Shown here piece by piece: positions 46,004 through 56,961 of a DNA stretch of 64,000 bases. The stretch is taken from the NCBI GenBank assembly GCA_026413255.1, contig JAOCZO010000034.1:24342-88341 (forward strand), in the 5' to 3' direction. A program made the translations under genes and the position numbers. Under the pieces are notes generated by a model. That model searched no databases, had not been told where the DNA came from, and saw only the letters and a program-made list of their open reading frames with translations. Positions within the stretch are counted from its first letter, which is position 1, and the number at the start of each line of letters is the position of its first letter. This stretch comes from Fereydounia khargensis (Eukaryota; Basidiomycota; Ustilaginomycetes; Urocystidales; Fereydouniaceae).

Positions 46004-48931
46004 TTAGGTGCCGAGCGGGCGTTCGAGGGTGGGTGCGATCCTGCGTTTCTTCTTGGGTCCTTCTTCGACCGCTGGTACCGGGGCAGGGGCAGGGGCAGGG
46101 GCTGGGGTGGGGGTGGTGATCGCGAGGCCTAGTGCGCCCGCGGCGGAGGAAGCGGGAGCGGGAGCGGGATCTTCGGACCCGTGCGCAATGTGGCTGGGGG
46201 CGGGGGTGCCTGGCGCTGGGAGCTGGAGCGCGGGCTGCCCCGTGTACCTGTAGGGCGTGCCTAGTTCGGCGTAGTCAAACACGACGACGGAGCAGTATCC
46301 GTCCGTCGAGGACATCATGAGCGTCTGTCCGTCCGGCGACCTGTTCCCCGCACATTAGTACCGGTGCACTACCGTATCTCGGATCTCGGGGACGGCGGTA
46401 CTTACCACGTGAGATCAGTGAACGACGCATAGTGCATGTTGCTGAAACAGCAGACCGGTCCCGTCTGCTGCGTGTCGTAGATCCACACCGAGTCCTGCGT
46501 CGCCACCGCATACACCATGCGGTACGGGAGCCCTATCACCGCCGCTGACCGCCCCGGCACCGCAAGTGGCACACTCTTCGCCTTACCCACCTCAAGCGGG
46601 ATCGTAGGATGCGGCGCCGCACCCCCACCCGCATCCGCATCCGTGGCGTCGCACTCGTCCTCCGCCCGCCGCAGCTCGTACAGGATCGGCGAGAACCGCA
46701 CAACCAGCGTCGCCGTCTTGTGCCCCGGCAGCACGGCAATCGGCGAGTTGGAGCGCGCAAAGTTGCCCCGTGCGTACAGGTACACCGCGCTCTTGTTCAC
46801 CGCCGCCGTCGCCGTCGCCGTCGCGGTGGTCGTGGGACTCTTGTGCGGAGACACGGGGCTAGTCGGCATAACGGCAGCCGCAGCCGCAGCCGCAGCTGGC
46901 GGTGGAGGCGGGTCATACAGGCCACTCGGGGTGGCGAGAATCCCGCCGTCCGGACTGAACGCGAGGCGTCGGAAAAAGCCGGAAAAGTTTTCGTCGCCGT
47001 ACAGACGGAGCGTGGATCTGGCCCCAGTCCCAGTCCCGGTGCTGACGCCGGTGCCGGCGGCCAAGGGCACAGGAGGCTGGATACGTTGCTTGGGCGAGGG
47101 GGGAGCGCGGATGGCCGGGAGCGGCGGGATCGGGGACGGCGAGCGGATGCTGCGTGCGCGCGAGGCCGAGCGGCTGCTGCTCCCCCCGACGTGCTGCGAG
47201 GGCGCGGGCGCCGGCGCAAGCGAAGTGACGCTGGTAGGCGGTGAGGCGACGTCGAGATTGCTCCCGCTGAAACTGGACCGCCGACTGGGCGTGGTCTGTG
47301 GCGGATTCATCGCGTGCATGCCCGCCGCACTGGCTGAGGAGAAGGGACTCGGTGGAACAGAGGCGTTGGGTGTCGCTGGGCGCACGGAAGCTGATGCTGA
47401 CGCCAGGGGTGCCGGAGTGGATGTGGGCACGGGGGTAGTCGCGCGCCCGCTGGCGGTGCCGGTGCCGGTGCCGGTGCCGCTGGCGGATAGGGGTCCAGGG
47501 TGAGGATGGTGCGGGTCCATGGGCGTGCTGCTGCGCTTGGATCGACCGCGGAGACTAGCGACAAAGCTCTCGCGCTGGCCGCCGCCTTCGCTGTCGCTCG
47601 CCTGGCTCGCATGGCTACTGGCGCGCCGCTTCATAGGAGGCTTGGCACTCGAGTCCCAGACAAAGGTGCCGTTGCCACTGCCGTTGCGACGGTGGAGATC
47701 GAGCTTGGTTGCGCGGCTGGCGAGATGTGAGCCGGTGATGGAGAGCGAGGCACTGGCACTGGGGTCAGAGTGGTCGTGCTTTTGCTTGGTGTGCAGAGAG
47801 TGAATGTGCACAGCTCGGTCGCTGCTCTGGGTGGCGATGAACTCTTGGAGAGGGTCCCAGGCTATGCCCTGGATGTAATGGCTGTGCTCAGAGATCTCGC
47901 GGATGACATGGCCTGCGAGTTGGGAGTTGGGGTAAGAATGTGTGTGAGGAGTTGCAAAAAGGAAAGGGGCAACGTACCATCCTGTACATTGATGATTCGG
48001 GCCACAAAGTCGGTACCGCCCACGGCGAGCGTCTCACCATTTGGGCTCCAAGCCATGTCGTAGATCTCTTGAGGGGTGGCGCGAGTCATGAGCTTGACTC
48101 GCCAGAACTCTTTTTCAAACTGGTGGTCCTCGTCTTGGAGGTTGCCGTGCGCATCGCCAAAGCCGGGGCGGCTGCGATCGCTGGGTACCCAGAATAGCAC
48201 GTTGCCATCTGCGGAAAGGGGGCTAGCTTGTGAGAAAGAGCGGCGTGCGGCGTGGAAAAGGAAAGGGCGACACTCACCGTCACCTGCTGTTGCAAGCAGC
48301 TCTCCGCGCGGGCAGAAACGGACGACATTGACGACACCAGAGTGGCGGGTGAGGGTGGCGAGGTACTCGACACGTGGTGGATGGGGGGCAATGGGCGCTG
48401 AGCGTGAGGTGGAAGCGGCACTGGCGAGAGCAGCAGGCGAGGGGATGTTGGGGTGGACCATCCATAACTGTGTTGGTTGGTTGAATGGGATGGAGATTAG
48501 TGAGTGGACAGGGGAAAGGGGACAGGGGTTTGGGTCTGGTTGACGTACGCGAGCGTTGTTGTCACCTCCAGCGGTAGCCAGCCTCCAGCTCTGGCCGCCA
48601 GCCATGACAGGGGGCTGAACGGGAAGGGGCTTGGCGGTGGCCGTAGAAGAAGATGAGGCTGTTGCTGAGCTCGAGCTGGGGCTGGGGCCGGGGCCGGGGC
48701 CGGCGGATGGCAAGTCGGCGAGGGTCTTTCCGGGGGCAAGTCCAGCGGCTGGAAAGAGGAGAAGAGTGAGCATGCGGTGTCAAGAGCAAGGGAGAGGGAC
48801 AAGAACGGACCTTGACCGAGGTTGTGGTCGAGTACACGCCTGAGGTGGTTGGAGGCGATAGGCTGGAAGGAGCAGCTGTAGATGGGCTGGGTGTCGTGCC
48901 AGCGGATCTCAAAGGTGACAGACCTTACCAT
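46004..48931 (-). CDS. CAC2: Chromatin assembly factor 1 subunit B (p60/Cac2)
   Basis: WD40 subunit of CAF-1, which deposits H3-H4 behind replication forks. Six exons (48931-48811, 48748-48549, 48467-48278, 48208-47978, 47912-46406, 46340-46004) encode 861 residues. The N terminus matches the family closely (VTFEIRWHDTQPIYS). WD blades include WRLATAGGDNNARLW, HSGVVNVVRFCPRGELLA, GNVLFWVPSD, YDMAWSPNGETLAVGGTD, HYIQGIAWDPLQEFIAT, and LYGDENFSGFFRRLAFSPDGG. Final blades contain VYAVATQDSVWIYDTQ and SPDGQTLMMSSTDGYCS. Long low-complexity inserts (Ser/Thr/Gly/Pro) sit between blades. A Pro-Ala repeat and a KKKRR nuclear-localisation-type patch lie at the C terminus. Introns are 62, 81, 69, 65 and 65 bp; the 81 and 69 bp ones are in frame and stop-free. 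The gene converges on the RasGEF with 96 bp between stops. Confidence 0.9.
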
Positions 48932-50123
48932 GTTGGGCTAGGCAGTGATGGGCTGGAGGGGCAGGTGTATGTGGTGGACTGGATGGGCTGAGCAGGAAGT
49001 CTGGCGATACGAGCATCCGGGTTGGGCCGCCGGAGCGGCTGAGCAGCAGGAGGGGTGGCTGGAAGCGAAACAAGCGGCTGGAGAAGAGACGAGAATGGAA
49101 AGGCAAAGGAGAAGGGTAAGAAAGAGAAGGAGGAAGGAAAGAAAGAATCGTCTTTGATGGTAAACAAGAACCAAAGCAGAACACTCTCAGTCAGTCGTTC
49201 ACTCATTCACTCACTCACTCACGCGCAGTCACAGTCACAGTCACAGTCACAGTCACAGTCACTGACTGACACTTTTGCTCTCTCGCAGTCACAACTTACA
49301 GTCACACCCACGCCCACGCAAGCACACACGCACTCGCTCACGCTCACCCACACGCACACGCAAACGCACAGGCACACGCACCCATCACGAACCACACCGC
49401 ACCGCGCCGCGCCGCATATGCCTTTTTATCCCACTCTCCGCCTTGCCTTGCCTTGCCTGACGGGTTCATGTCACATCCCACTGCTCCTCCCCGCGGTTCT
49501 CTCAAAAAAATACAGTAATAGGTTGAGTGTCTGATTTGAGGCTCCCACTGCAGTACTGAAGCATGGCTGACTCGGCCTCGTCTTGGTCTTTGATAAGATG
49601 GGGCGAGTAAGCCAGAGTAGCGCGCGCCCGAGTGGCAAGTAGCCCGATCCAAGGCCGACCGACCATCATCACATCACCAAGGGCTAGGGCGGGACGGGGC
49701 CGTCTCGTCCCTTGTCCCTTCTCGCGGGTGAACATTGCGGCACGGCACGGAACGGCGCTGCGATTCGATTCGATCCGCTTCTCCGGGCAAGGGCCCCTTG
49801 CCTCGTCTTGTTTCTGCCCTTCGCCATCATGTGATTGCCTACTGCACTTTTTTCTGCTTTTCGATGCACGGGGCACCCAACCAGCCGCCAAACCACGGCA
49901 TAAAAAAAAAGAAAAAAAGAAAAAAAAAAGGCCAAAATGCAAGCAAATTGCAGGCCAGCCGACGCGCGACGCGTAAACGATACACACCCGCGCCAACGCG
50001 TCCGGCCGCCGAGCCTTGGGTGTCTGTCTGCCGCACGAGAAGAAGAAGGAGCTGACCTCCACCTCTCTTGCTTATGGCTGGGCGTCCACTCTACCACCAT
50101 CCACGCCTCGACCCTCGTCCCCC
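48932..50123. promoter_or_regulatory. Divergent promoter, Cac2 and MBOAT genes
   Basis: About 1.2 kb between divergent start codons. Contains a CAGTCA array, a long CACACGCA-type region at about 49320-49383, an A-rich run at about 49903-49929 and a GCAGTACTG site at 49551-49558. Overlapping open frames on both strands are low-complexity and not supported as genes. Confidence 0.5.
49226..49261. repeat. CAGTCA hexamer microsatellite
   Basis: Six perfect tandem copies of CAGTCA, preceded by ACTC repeats and followed by CTGACTGAC, in the promoter region of Cac2. Confidence 0.9.
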
Positions 50124-51422
50124 ATGGTGGAAACAGCCCCGTTCGACCAGCTGGTCGAGTGGATGCTACCGCCCTTTGACGCAAAACAACGCTTCACCTT
50201 CTCCAACCTGCCCGTGTTGCTCGCACCGCTCCCGCTCCTCCTTCTCCAGGTCCACCTCTTGGTGCGCTACCACCCGCCATCCACCCTCCTCCTCCGTCTC
50301 GCCTTGGTCCCCTTCATCGTCGCACTGGGCATCCGCCACTCCTTCGCCTATTACTTTGACTTTACCGGCGCAGGTCAGGTCCATGGACGTGCGCAGTGCT
50401 ACAACTTTGCCCTTGGTGTACTCGCCGTGTACGTCGCGCTGCGTGCCATAGAGTGGGGGACTATGCTCCGCACCCCTCGTCTGAGAGGCCGGCCGGACGC
50501 CCAGTCCAAGCTACCGCAACCGCTACCGCTATTCTTTCCAGGCACATGGACGCCTATCGAGCTTGATGTGCTGCTCAACATGCGCGGGATAGGGTGGCAG
50601 AGCGGCACACCGCCGCCCTCGACTGGAGCTTGCTCGCGCCGACGATGGCTACTGGGACGTGTGCGAAGCTTCGTATCTACCTTGCTGCTTCTCGACACGC
50701 TCGAGGCGGTCCTGCACCACCCGATGCTCGATCCGTCACGCACTGCGTTCTATGCGTCGCATCTCGGCGGCTGCGTGCTGACGCTTCTGTGCGGTGTGAC
50801 CATCTACACGGCGCTACAGGCGGGTAGTGGACTCGTGTCGGTGCTGGCCGTGGGGCTGATGCGGCAAGACGTGGCGAGGTGGGAGCCTGGGCTGCTCTCG
50901 AGTCCATGGGAGGCAGAGAGTGTGTCCGAGTTTTGGTCGTGCCGCTGGCACCATTTGTTCCGGCAGTCGTTCATGCATCTTGGCTACCGGCCGCTTGCGC
51001 GAGTCGCTCGTCCGCTCGGCGTGATGGGCGTCTTTCTCGTCTCGGCATACCTGCACGAGTGGGGCCAGATGACCATGGCTCCCCCCCCACATCCGCACAT
51101 CTCTCCGACCGCCCTCTTCTTCCTCGCACAGGGCGTCGCTGTGCTCATCGAACAGGCCTGGCAACATGCCACGCGTCTCAGCGTCAGCGGCTGCACAGGC
51201 CGCCTCTGGACCTGGTCCTTCCTTCTCGTCTCGGCAACAGACACTTGCCGTGTAAGAAAGAGTCGCATTTCCATCGCTCAGAGTACATTCACTGACCCGC
51301 TTCCCATCCTACCCCTCCAGCTCTGGATCGAGTATGGCGTCGCCGACTCGGTCTTTCCTACCCCCAAAATCGTCCACCCATTCGTAAACCGGCTCATCGA
51401 CCGCCTCGCATCTCTGCTCTAG
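50124..51422 (+). CDS. MBOAT-type O-acyltransferase, wax synthase-like
   Basis: Polytopic membrane protein expected to transfer an acyl group from acyl-CoA to a lipid or alcohol in the endoplasmic reticulum; substrate unknown. Exons 50124-51251 and 51321-51422 give 409 residues. Several membrane segments are visible: residues about 28-45, 54-70, 93-110, 210-240, 290-310 and 325-345. The wax-synthase signature EFWSCRWHHLFRQSF is followed by VSAYLHEWGQ, whose His is the conserved MBOAT residue. The start is the first in-frame ATG, with a purine-poor context (CCCATGG). The 69 bp intron is stop-free and a multiple of three, so intron retention would add 23 residues after ATDTCR. The gene converges on RPB11. 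Confidence 0.8.
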   Translation: MVETAPFDQLVEWMLPPFDAKQRFTFSNLPVLLAPLPLLLLQVHLLVRYHPPSTLLLRLALVPFIVALGIRHSFAYYFDFTGAGQVHGRAQCYNFALGVLAVYVALRAIEWGTMLRTPRLRGRPDAQSKLPQPLPLFFPGTWTPIELDVLLNMRGIGWQSGTPPPSTGACSRRRWLLGRVRSFVSTLLLLDTLEAVLHHPMLDPSRTAFYASHLGGCVLTLLCGVTIYTALQAGSGLVSVLAVGLMRQDVARWEPGLLSSPWEAESVSEFWSCRWHHLFRQSFMHLGYRPLARVARPLGVMGVFLVSAYLHEWGQMTMAPPPHPHISPTALFFLAQGVAVLIEQAWQHATRLSVSGCTGRLWTWSFLLVSATDTCRVRKSRISIAQSTFTDPLPILPLQLWIEYGVADSVFPTPKIVHPFVNRLIDRLASLL

Positions 51423-51476
51423 ATCAAGCATACACTCATCCTCACCATAGATGCGCGCACACACACGCACATCACA

Positions 51477-51494
51477 TACTGTACAGTACATTCG
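51477..51494. repeat. TACTGTACAGTAC motif cluster 9
   Basis: Palindromic copy of the dispersed motif in the 204 bp convergent gap between the MBOAT and RPB11 stop codons, where a promoter role is unlikely. Confidence 0.55.
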
Positions 51495-51626
51495 CAAACC
51501 CACGCTGATCGAGTGACCGTGATTGGAGCTTGATTACAAATACAAGTGCAAGAAAACAAAAGAAAAAGTACATGGGTATGATGATGCGCAGGTGCTTGCA
51601 GAATGGCGAGAGAAAGATGAGACAAC

Positions 51627-52094
51627 TCAGATGTCGACATAGCCCTGGTCGGCACCAGAGTGCCCATCCATGCCATAGCCGCCTTGGCCGGACTGGTCGT
51701 AGGGATCCATGCCCATGCGGGCACCGTACGATCCCACGTTGACCGTGCCCGCGCCGCTCATTTGCACTTCGGTGCGCCATGCCTGCTTGAGACCACCTAT
51801 CTGTCCGATGAGCTTGGTGCAGCCCTGTTTCAGTGCATCGGTCGGCGTGATCGAGCCGTCTGTCTGGATCTTGACAAACACCTTGGGCTCTAGCGGATGC
51901 GGTACTTTGTATCCACAAAAGAGGATCCCGTTCTGAGCAAGAACAGCATGCCGCAGCATGTTGCCAAGCGTATGGTCCTCCTTGTTAAAGTAGAACGTGG
52001 CCGCGTTCGGAATGCGAGTGTCCTCAACAATCTCGACCCGCTTCTCGTCCGGACCGAGAATGAAAAGCTCGAAGCGGTTTGGCGCGTTCGTCAT
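51627..52094 (-). CDS. RPB11: RNA polymerase II subunit Rpb11
   Basis: Core subunit of RNA polymerase II that pairs with Rpb3, the eukaryotic counterpart of an alpha-subunit half. A single exon encodes 155 residues. Family hallmarks are the N-terminal RFELFILGPDEKRVEI, the dimerisation helix motif KEDHTLGNMLRHAVL, GYKVPHPLEPKVFVKI and the C-terminal helix TKLIGQIGGLKQAW. Typical Rpb11 is about 115-125 residues; here a Gly/Tyr/Asp-rich tail of about 35 residues (YDQSGQGGYGMDGHSG) is added at the C terminus. The start ATG gives the expected N-terminal length. The gene diverges from PEX14. Confidence 0.93.
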   Translation of the reverse strand: MTNAPNRFELFILGPDEKRVEIVEDTRIPNAATFYFNKEDHTLGNMLRHAVLAQNGILFCGYKVPHPLEPKVFVKIQTDGSITPTDALKQGCTKLIGQIGGLKQAWRTEVQMSGAGTVNVGSYGARMGMDPYDQSGQGGYGMDGHSGADQGYVDI

Positions 52095-53124
52095 GGCGAC
52101 AGAAACGGTATAGAATCTATAGCATGCTAACGATCAGTGACCAGATTCAGATCTGCGGTCAAGCAAGCCAAGCACAGCATCGTAGAGCAGCAAGCCAGGG
52201 GCTGGAATCACCAGCACGGAGCGAGAAAGGCTCATATACCGTTGTAGTCGGGTCATTCGACAGCAAGCCAGCCGCTCGACACGCATTGCTGCGTTTGAGA
52301 CGGTCTTGATCATGCATGCCTCTAACAGTGTGAATAATTTGTAATCCTTGCCAAGCAAGAAGAGTTGGGCAGGGAGTTGACCACCCGGCCTACCTGCTTC
52401 TCGTTCTTGTTCCGCTTGCCGTGTGTGGGCTTCCCCCATGGCTGCGAGCCCCGCTCATGCTGTCGCTGCTTACAAGATTGGAATGGGGGGGGGGGGGGGG
52501 AGCGTGCTGACACTTACCTGCGTCCAAGGGCCTTGAGGTGTGGGCAAAGGCAAGGCAGGAAGAAGAGGGACAGGTGTGGATGGAGAACGGGTGCTGCGAA
52601 CTTTTATGGGCTTTTGGTTGGGCTGCTGGGCCCTGCGCGGATGAGAGTGGGAAGGAGAGAAGAGAGCGAGACAGCCAACCAATCCCCATCCCCCTTCCGA
52701 TCGCCCTCTCCGCCTGTTTTTTCGCATCCGCGTCCGTTCTGATTCGCTCGTTGGTTGGTCTCACCCATTTACCTTTTTTTTCGCGTCTGCCCTGCCCACC
52801 GCAGCCACCCCATGAGACTGTGCGCTTTTCCGTGCGAGAGAGCGGCAGCCTCAAGTTGGAGTGTGAATGCGGACGTGAATCGGACCGGCTAAGTGGACGG
52901 GCGGCGCATTCGGCAGCAGCGATCCAAGAGGCCGGCCGACTGCTCAGTGCGCAGTGCTCAGTGCTCAGCTCACATCCGACAACCGAACGCAGCAGCTGGG
53001 AAGCATCGCTCACTCGCTCCTTCTATCCCACACTTTCGCATCGTCGCCTCCGTCCTTCCATTCACACTCCATCCATCCGTGTACCCACACCCACTCATCC
53101 ACCTATCCACTCATCCGCACATCC
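52095..53124. promoter_or_regulatory. Divergent promoter, RPB11 and PEX14
   Basis: About 1 kb with no gene. Contains a G16 homopolymer and, next to PEX14, a CATCCA/CCACTCAT-rich leader (about 53040-53124). Overlapping open frames up to 239 codons are shadows of composition bias. Confidence 0.5.
52485..52500 (+). repeat. G16 homopolymer
   Basis: Sixteen consecutive G in the RPB11/PEX14 promoter region; prone to length error in sequencing and able to form G-quadruplex-like structure. Confidence 0.9.
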
Positions 53125-54379
53125 ATGTCGGACCCATCCACATCAACCGCCGTCCAGGCCACGCAGCCTGCTGGCATCCGCCAGGACATGGTCGCCAGCG
53201 CCGTCAGCTTCCTCTCTGATCCAAAGGTGCAGTCCGCCACCATGTCCCAGCGCGTGAGCTTCCTCGAGTCCAAGGGCCTCCGACCGCACGAGATCGATGA
53301 GGCCATCCGACAGTCTGGCCAAGGTGCCATGTCCGCACCTGGCCCCTCCCAGTATGGTGCCTATGCCCAGGGCCCGCCTGCTCCCTACTATGGACCCGGT
53401 GCCTACGGTGCCCCCTACGCACCCCAACCCAACCAACAGGGGCGTGATTGGAGGGATTGGTTTATCATGGCTGTCGTGTCCGGCACCATCGGATACGGTG
53501 TCATCTCGCTCGCAAAGGTGAGTTGGATCCTTGCTTGACCCCACGTTCCGCCGCTTGGACGCTTACCTTAGTCTCTCTCTCGTTTCTCAGAAATACCTCA
53601 TGCCGCATCTTCAGCCGCCGAATGCCAATGTGCTTGAGGCGGATCTCGATGCGCTAACCGCCAAGTACGACGAGGTAGCCGCACAGCTGCAGACGCTCGA
53701 TGCTCAGACGCTTGCTGTCAAGCAGGGGCTCGATGAGCAGAAGGAAGAGGTGGAGAAGAGCATCCGTGAGGTGGAAGACTGCGTCAAGAGCTTCCGAGAG
53801 GGCGAGAAGCGCAGAGACGACGAGCTGGACCAAATCAAGCGCGAGGTTGAGAGCATCAAGAAGGAGCTCAGCGGTTTGTTTGAGCAGTCCAAGCAAGCGC
53901 AGACCAACTCGCTATCCGAACTTCAGTCCGAGCTCAAGTCGCTCAAGTCGCTCCTCGTCTCGCGAGGCTCGATGGGAACTGGCGCGGCTGGCGTCGGGGC
54001 GGGTGCCCAGGCGGTGGGTGCGGGTCGTGGCTATGGATCTGGGTTCACTGGCGGTTATGGATCACCTTCGATGGGCTCGTCTACCCCAGGTGAGCTGACC
54101 CCACCGCAGCTGCCCAAGCCCTCCATTCCTGCTTGGCAGCTGGCCGGCAGCCGTTCGGCAAGCTCCACCAACACCACCTCTGCTACGACCCCTGCCCCGG
54201 CCGCCGAGCCCGAGACTACTAGCGCATCCACACCAGCGGCAACAAGTGCCAACGCTGCCACCGGCTCGTCGACACCTGTGGCTGCCACGGTCACGGACGA
54301 GACAAGCGACTCGAGCGCCAGTGCCAGTGCGAGTGCCAGTGCCAGTGCCAGCGATAAGGGCAAGGAGCCGGCCCAGTGA
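53125..54379 (+). CDS. PEX14: Peroxin 14, docking component of the peroxisomal import machinery
   Basis: Peroxisomal membrane protein that binds the receptors Pex5 and Pex7 and anchors the import pore. Exons 53125-53517 and 53591-54379 (73 bp intron) encode 393 residues. The conserved N-terminal domain is at about 18-62 (MVASAVSFLSDPKV, SQRVSFLESKGL, EIDEAIRQS). A Pro/Tyr/Gly linker precedes the membrane segment at about 113-131 (WFIMAVVSGTIGYGVISL), and the intron falls directly after it. A long coiled coil occupies about 150-245. The C-terminal tail is Gly-rich, then Ser/Thr/Ala-rich, with an AGTGCC-type repeat coding alternating Ser-Ala (54319-54352). All canonical parts are present in the usual order. 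Confidence 0.94.
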
Positions 54380-54592
54380 TGAGATGCAAGCAAGTTGCAG
54401 GTAGTGGCAGCTGTGCCCTTGTACGGTACCATGTAATTAGATCCCGAATTAGCGAGCGAGTGCTAATATGCCTCTGCGTGAATACGGCTCAATCGAGATG
54501 AGCTGCTGAAACGAGAAACAAGTTGGGCTAGTGCTTTACAGCAAGGCGTGTGCTACTGCTTGCGTTTGATAACGCAAGAATCGGGCCAAGCA

Positions 54593-54628
54593 CGATTACG
54601 ATTACGATTACAATTACGATTACGATCA
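54593..54628. repeat. CGATTA hexamer array
   Basis: Six near-perfect hexamers (one CAATTA and one CGATCA variant), about 215 bases after the PEX14 stop. Confidence 0.85.
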
Positions 54629-55483
54629 CAGGATCTTGGTAACGATGGCTCAGATCGGGCAAGCTGCGGAAAAGACTAGTTACAGCATCACTCTGTGGGT
54701 CCAAAGTCTGCTGCACAGATCGAGCTCGAGGAAGGGGGCGGTGCTCTACCGAGAGTGAGGCTTCGGCTGGAGATGCAACCCACACTGGTCGGTCGGTGCT
54801 CCACTGACGTAGCCGGACTGTGAATGTGGGTCAGGTACCAAGCGAGCAAGCAAGCAAGCAATCAAGCAAGCAAGGCAGCTAAGACCCTTGTGGGCGAGGG
54901 GGACGGGACGGGGAGGTTAGGTGAGGAATGGGGGCCTTTGTTGCTATCTTTACACACAAAACACGCGAAGTGCGGAGGAGAGGCTTCCTTTTTGCCCCCT
55001 GCTCGCTCGACATTTTGGATTGGATTGGATTGGACTGGGCTGGGCGGATGGATGCCTGTGGGTCGAGGGTTTCGCTAACACAAGATGCAGCGCTCAAGCT
55101 GACCCTGTTTTTTCCACAAGTTGCAGTAACTCAGAGTGTTGCTTTTTTTCCCCTCATCCCTCGTGCATATCGAACGTGCTTGAGCCACCAGTAGGGTATG
55201 CCATGCTGTCTTTGGTTTGTCTTTGTGTTTATGCGCGCTCGCTGTTTGGTTGAGCGATTTGGGTCGTGAGAAGAATAAGATGCCTCCATCTGACCGAGAC
55301 AAGCCAAGCCAGCCAGTCATGATGAGCCATTTTGGTGGGCGGGCGAGCGAGTCGGCGAAGAGCAGAGCGTCACCCGCCGAACCGAATAGGAACGCACGTC
55401 ATCACCAACGCTGCTTCCTCTGGCTGCTCACACTCGCTCTCGCTCTCGCTCTCGGGCTCGGGCTCGGGCTGGGCAGAGTCTGA

Positions 55484-55503
55484 TTACAGTACTGCACAGT
55501 CAG
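55484..55503. repeat. TACAGTACTGCACAG motif cluster 10
   Basis: Further non-coding copy of the dispersed motif. Confidence 0.45.
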
Positions 55504-56222
55504 TCACAAGGTCTCGCTCCCACTCTGTGCAGCCACGAAAAGCGAGAAAGCCGGCTTGATTTGCGCAGATTGTCGCAGTGACAGAAAAGACAGACCCGTG
55601 AATGAACTGAATCGAATCGTCGTTGCGCGAAATTGGTCGGCCACTGGTGAGACAGGCTGGGTCGGGTCTGCTTAGATCCCAATACGGCCGCAAGAGGGTG
55701 CAAGGGAAGCGCAATTCAGCAACGCAGCGCTTGCCCAGCCAAAAGCCGGCACAGCAAGGCGGGCGGGCAGCGCGTGCAATCCTCTCAGCCAGCCAACCAG
55801 CCATCTTGAGTTAGGCTAGCCGCGAGCAAAGGGGAAAAAAAAAGGAAAAAGACAAGTCTAAAAAGCCAAAATCAGCCAGTCTGCCAGTCTGCCGGGCTCG
55901 GTTGTCTGCCCTTGTCTTGCTTGCTTGCTTTGGCTTACTGCTGCTGCTGCTGCTGCTGCTGTTTGTCGTCGCTGCGTCTCCGCTGCCTGATTGAAATCTA
56001 TGCATCCGCGCGGTGGATCCCCCCAAGTCAACCGTGCATTTTCTGCCTGTCGACAGCCCTTTACCGCTCCTCGCCAGACAGGGATTTCCAGCACACAGCT
56101 CACAAAGCTGTAGAGGCACGCAGAGCAGGCAAAAGTAGACAGGCTGCGACTGCAAGCAGGAAAGGCGAGAGGAAGGAAGGAAAAAAAGGTCGAGTGAGCG
56201 ACTTACCGTAGACCGCTTCCCC

Positions 56223-56249
56223 CAGCCAGCCAGCCAGCCAGCCAGCCAG
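56223..56249. repeat. CAGC tetranucleotide array
   Basis: Nearly seven tandem units of CAGC in the region upstream of the Tay1-like gene. Confidence 0.85.
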
Positions 56250-56961
56250 ACAGACCCACTCACCCACTCTCCAGAAAAGCCCTCATAAACTTCTCAATCC
56301 TCAGGGTCCCCCACCAGCCATCCCCCACCCCTCCTTGTCCAGCCAGCCTACTCCTCAAGGACGGCTTTTGACGACATCAGATCTGGCTTGTTCCATCGCA
56401 CCCAACCCGTTCTATCCACCATCCAACTTGCGCCATCCCTCCTCATGTCTTCAAATTGTCTATAGCCGCGCGTCGGTACCTCGACACCCCGAGAGCTCCA
56501 AGCTCGACCTCATTCCCACCCTAGTCCAGTCTTCAAACACCACCCGAACCTCGACTGTCCTTGCTCTCATCCTCCCGCATCCTCTCGTTCCGTTCCGCCC
56601 CGTTCCGTTCCGTTTCGTTTCGTTTCGTTTCGTTTACGCTACCACTACCACCACCACCACCACCACCACTCTTTCATCAAGTCCCGCTCGGGGCAGCCGG
56701 CAGTTTTGCCTCTCTAGTCAGGGGCAGTGAGGGCGCCGTGCCCTCCTGCCATCTGACCTCCCTTTTCTTTTCAGCTCACCTCCGAGCCAACCTTTGAGCC
56801 AACCTCAAAACCATATCCGTCTCGTCCGCCCTTCTTTCGGCACCTCTGGCCCCTTTATCTCTGCACGCCGCCGATTGCTCGTCTGCCGCCGGTCTTTTAG
56901 ACCTGTGCTCATGCCCATTGCCCAACTACCCCCAGGCGCTCTACGATCCTCGTCTGCCAAG

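Larger units (their letters stand above)
54380..56961. other. 2.6 kb gap between PEX14 and the Tay1-like gene
   Basis: No gene supported. Holds the PEX14 3' end, a CGATTA array, GCAAGCAA repeats at about 54838-54876, a CAGTACTG motif at 55484-55503, CTGCTG and TTGC repeats at about 55917-55963, a CCAG array, GTTTC repeats at about 56605-56633 and CCA repeats at about 56641-56671. A TTTTCTTTTCAG acceptor-like site ends at 56774, so the 5' leader of the next gene may be spliced. Confidence 0.5.

Noticed and set aside
46517-47503. 328-codon plus-strand open frame
   Set aside because: Antisense to the low-complexity part of Cac2; Gly/Ala/Val repeats only.
49226-49261. Repeat array considered as CRISPR-like
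   Set aside because: Perfect tandem hexamers without spacers, in a eukaryotic genome; a microsatellite.
54593-54628. CGATTA array considered as an interstitial telomere
   Set aside because: Unit does not match TTAGGG-type repeats; simple microsatellite.
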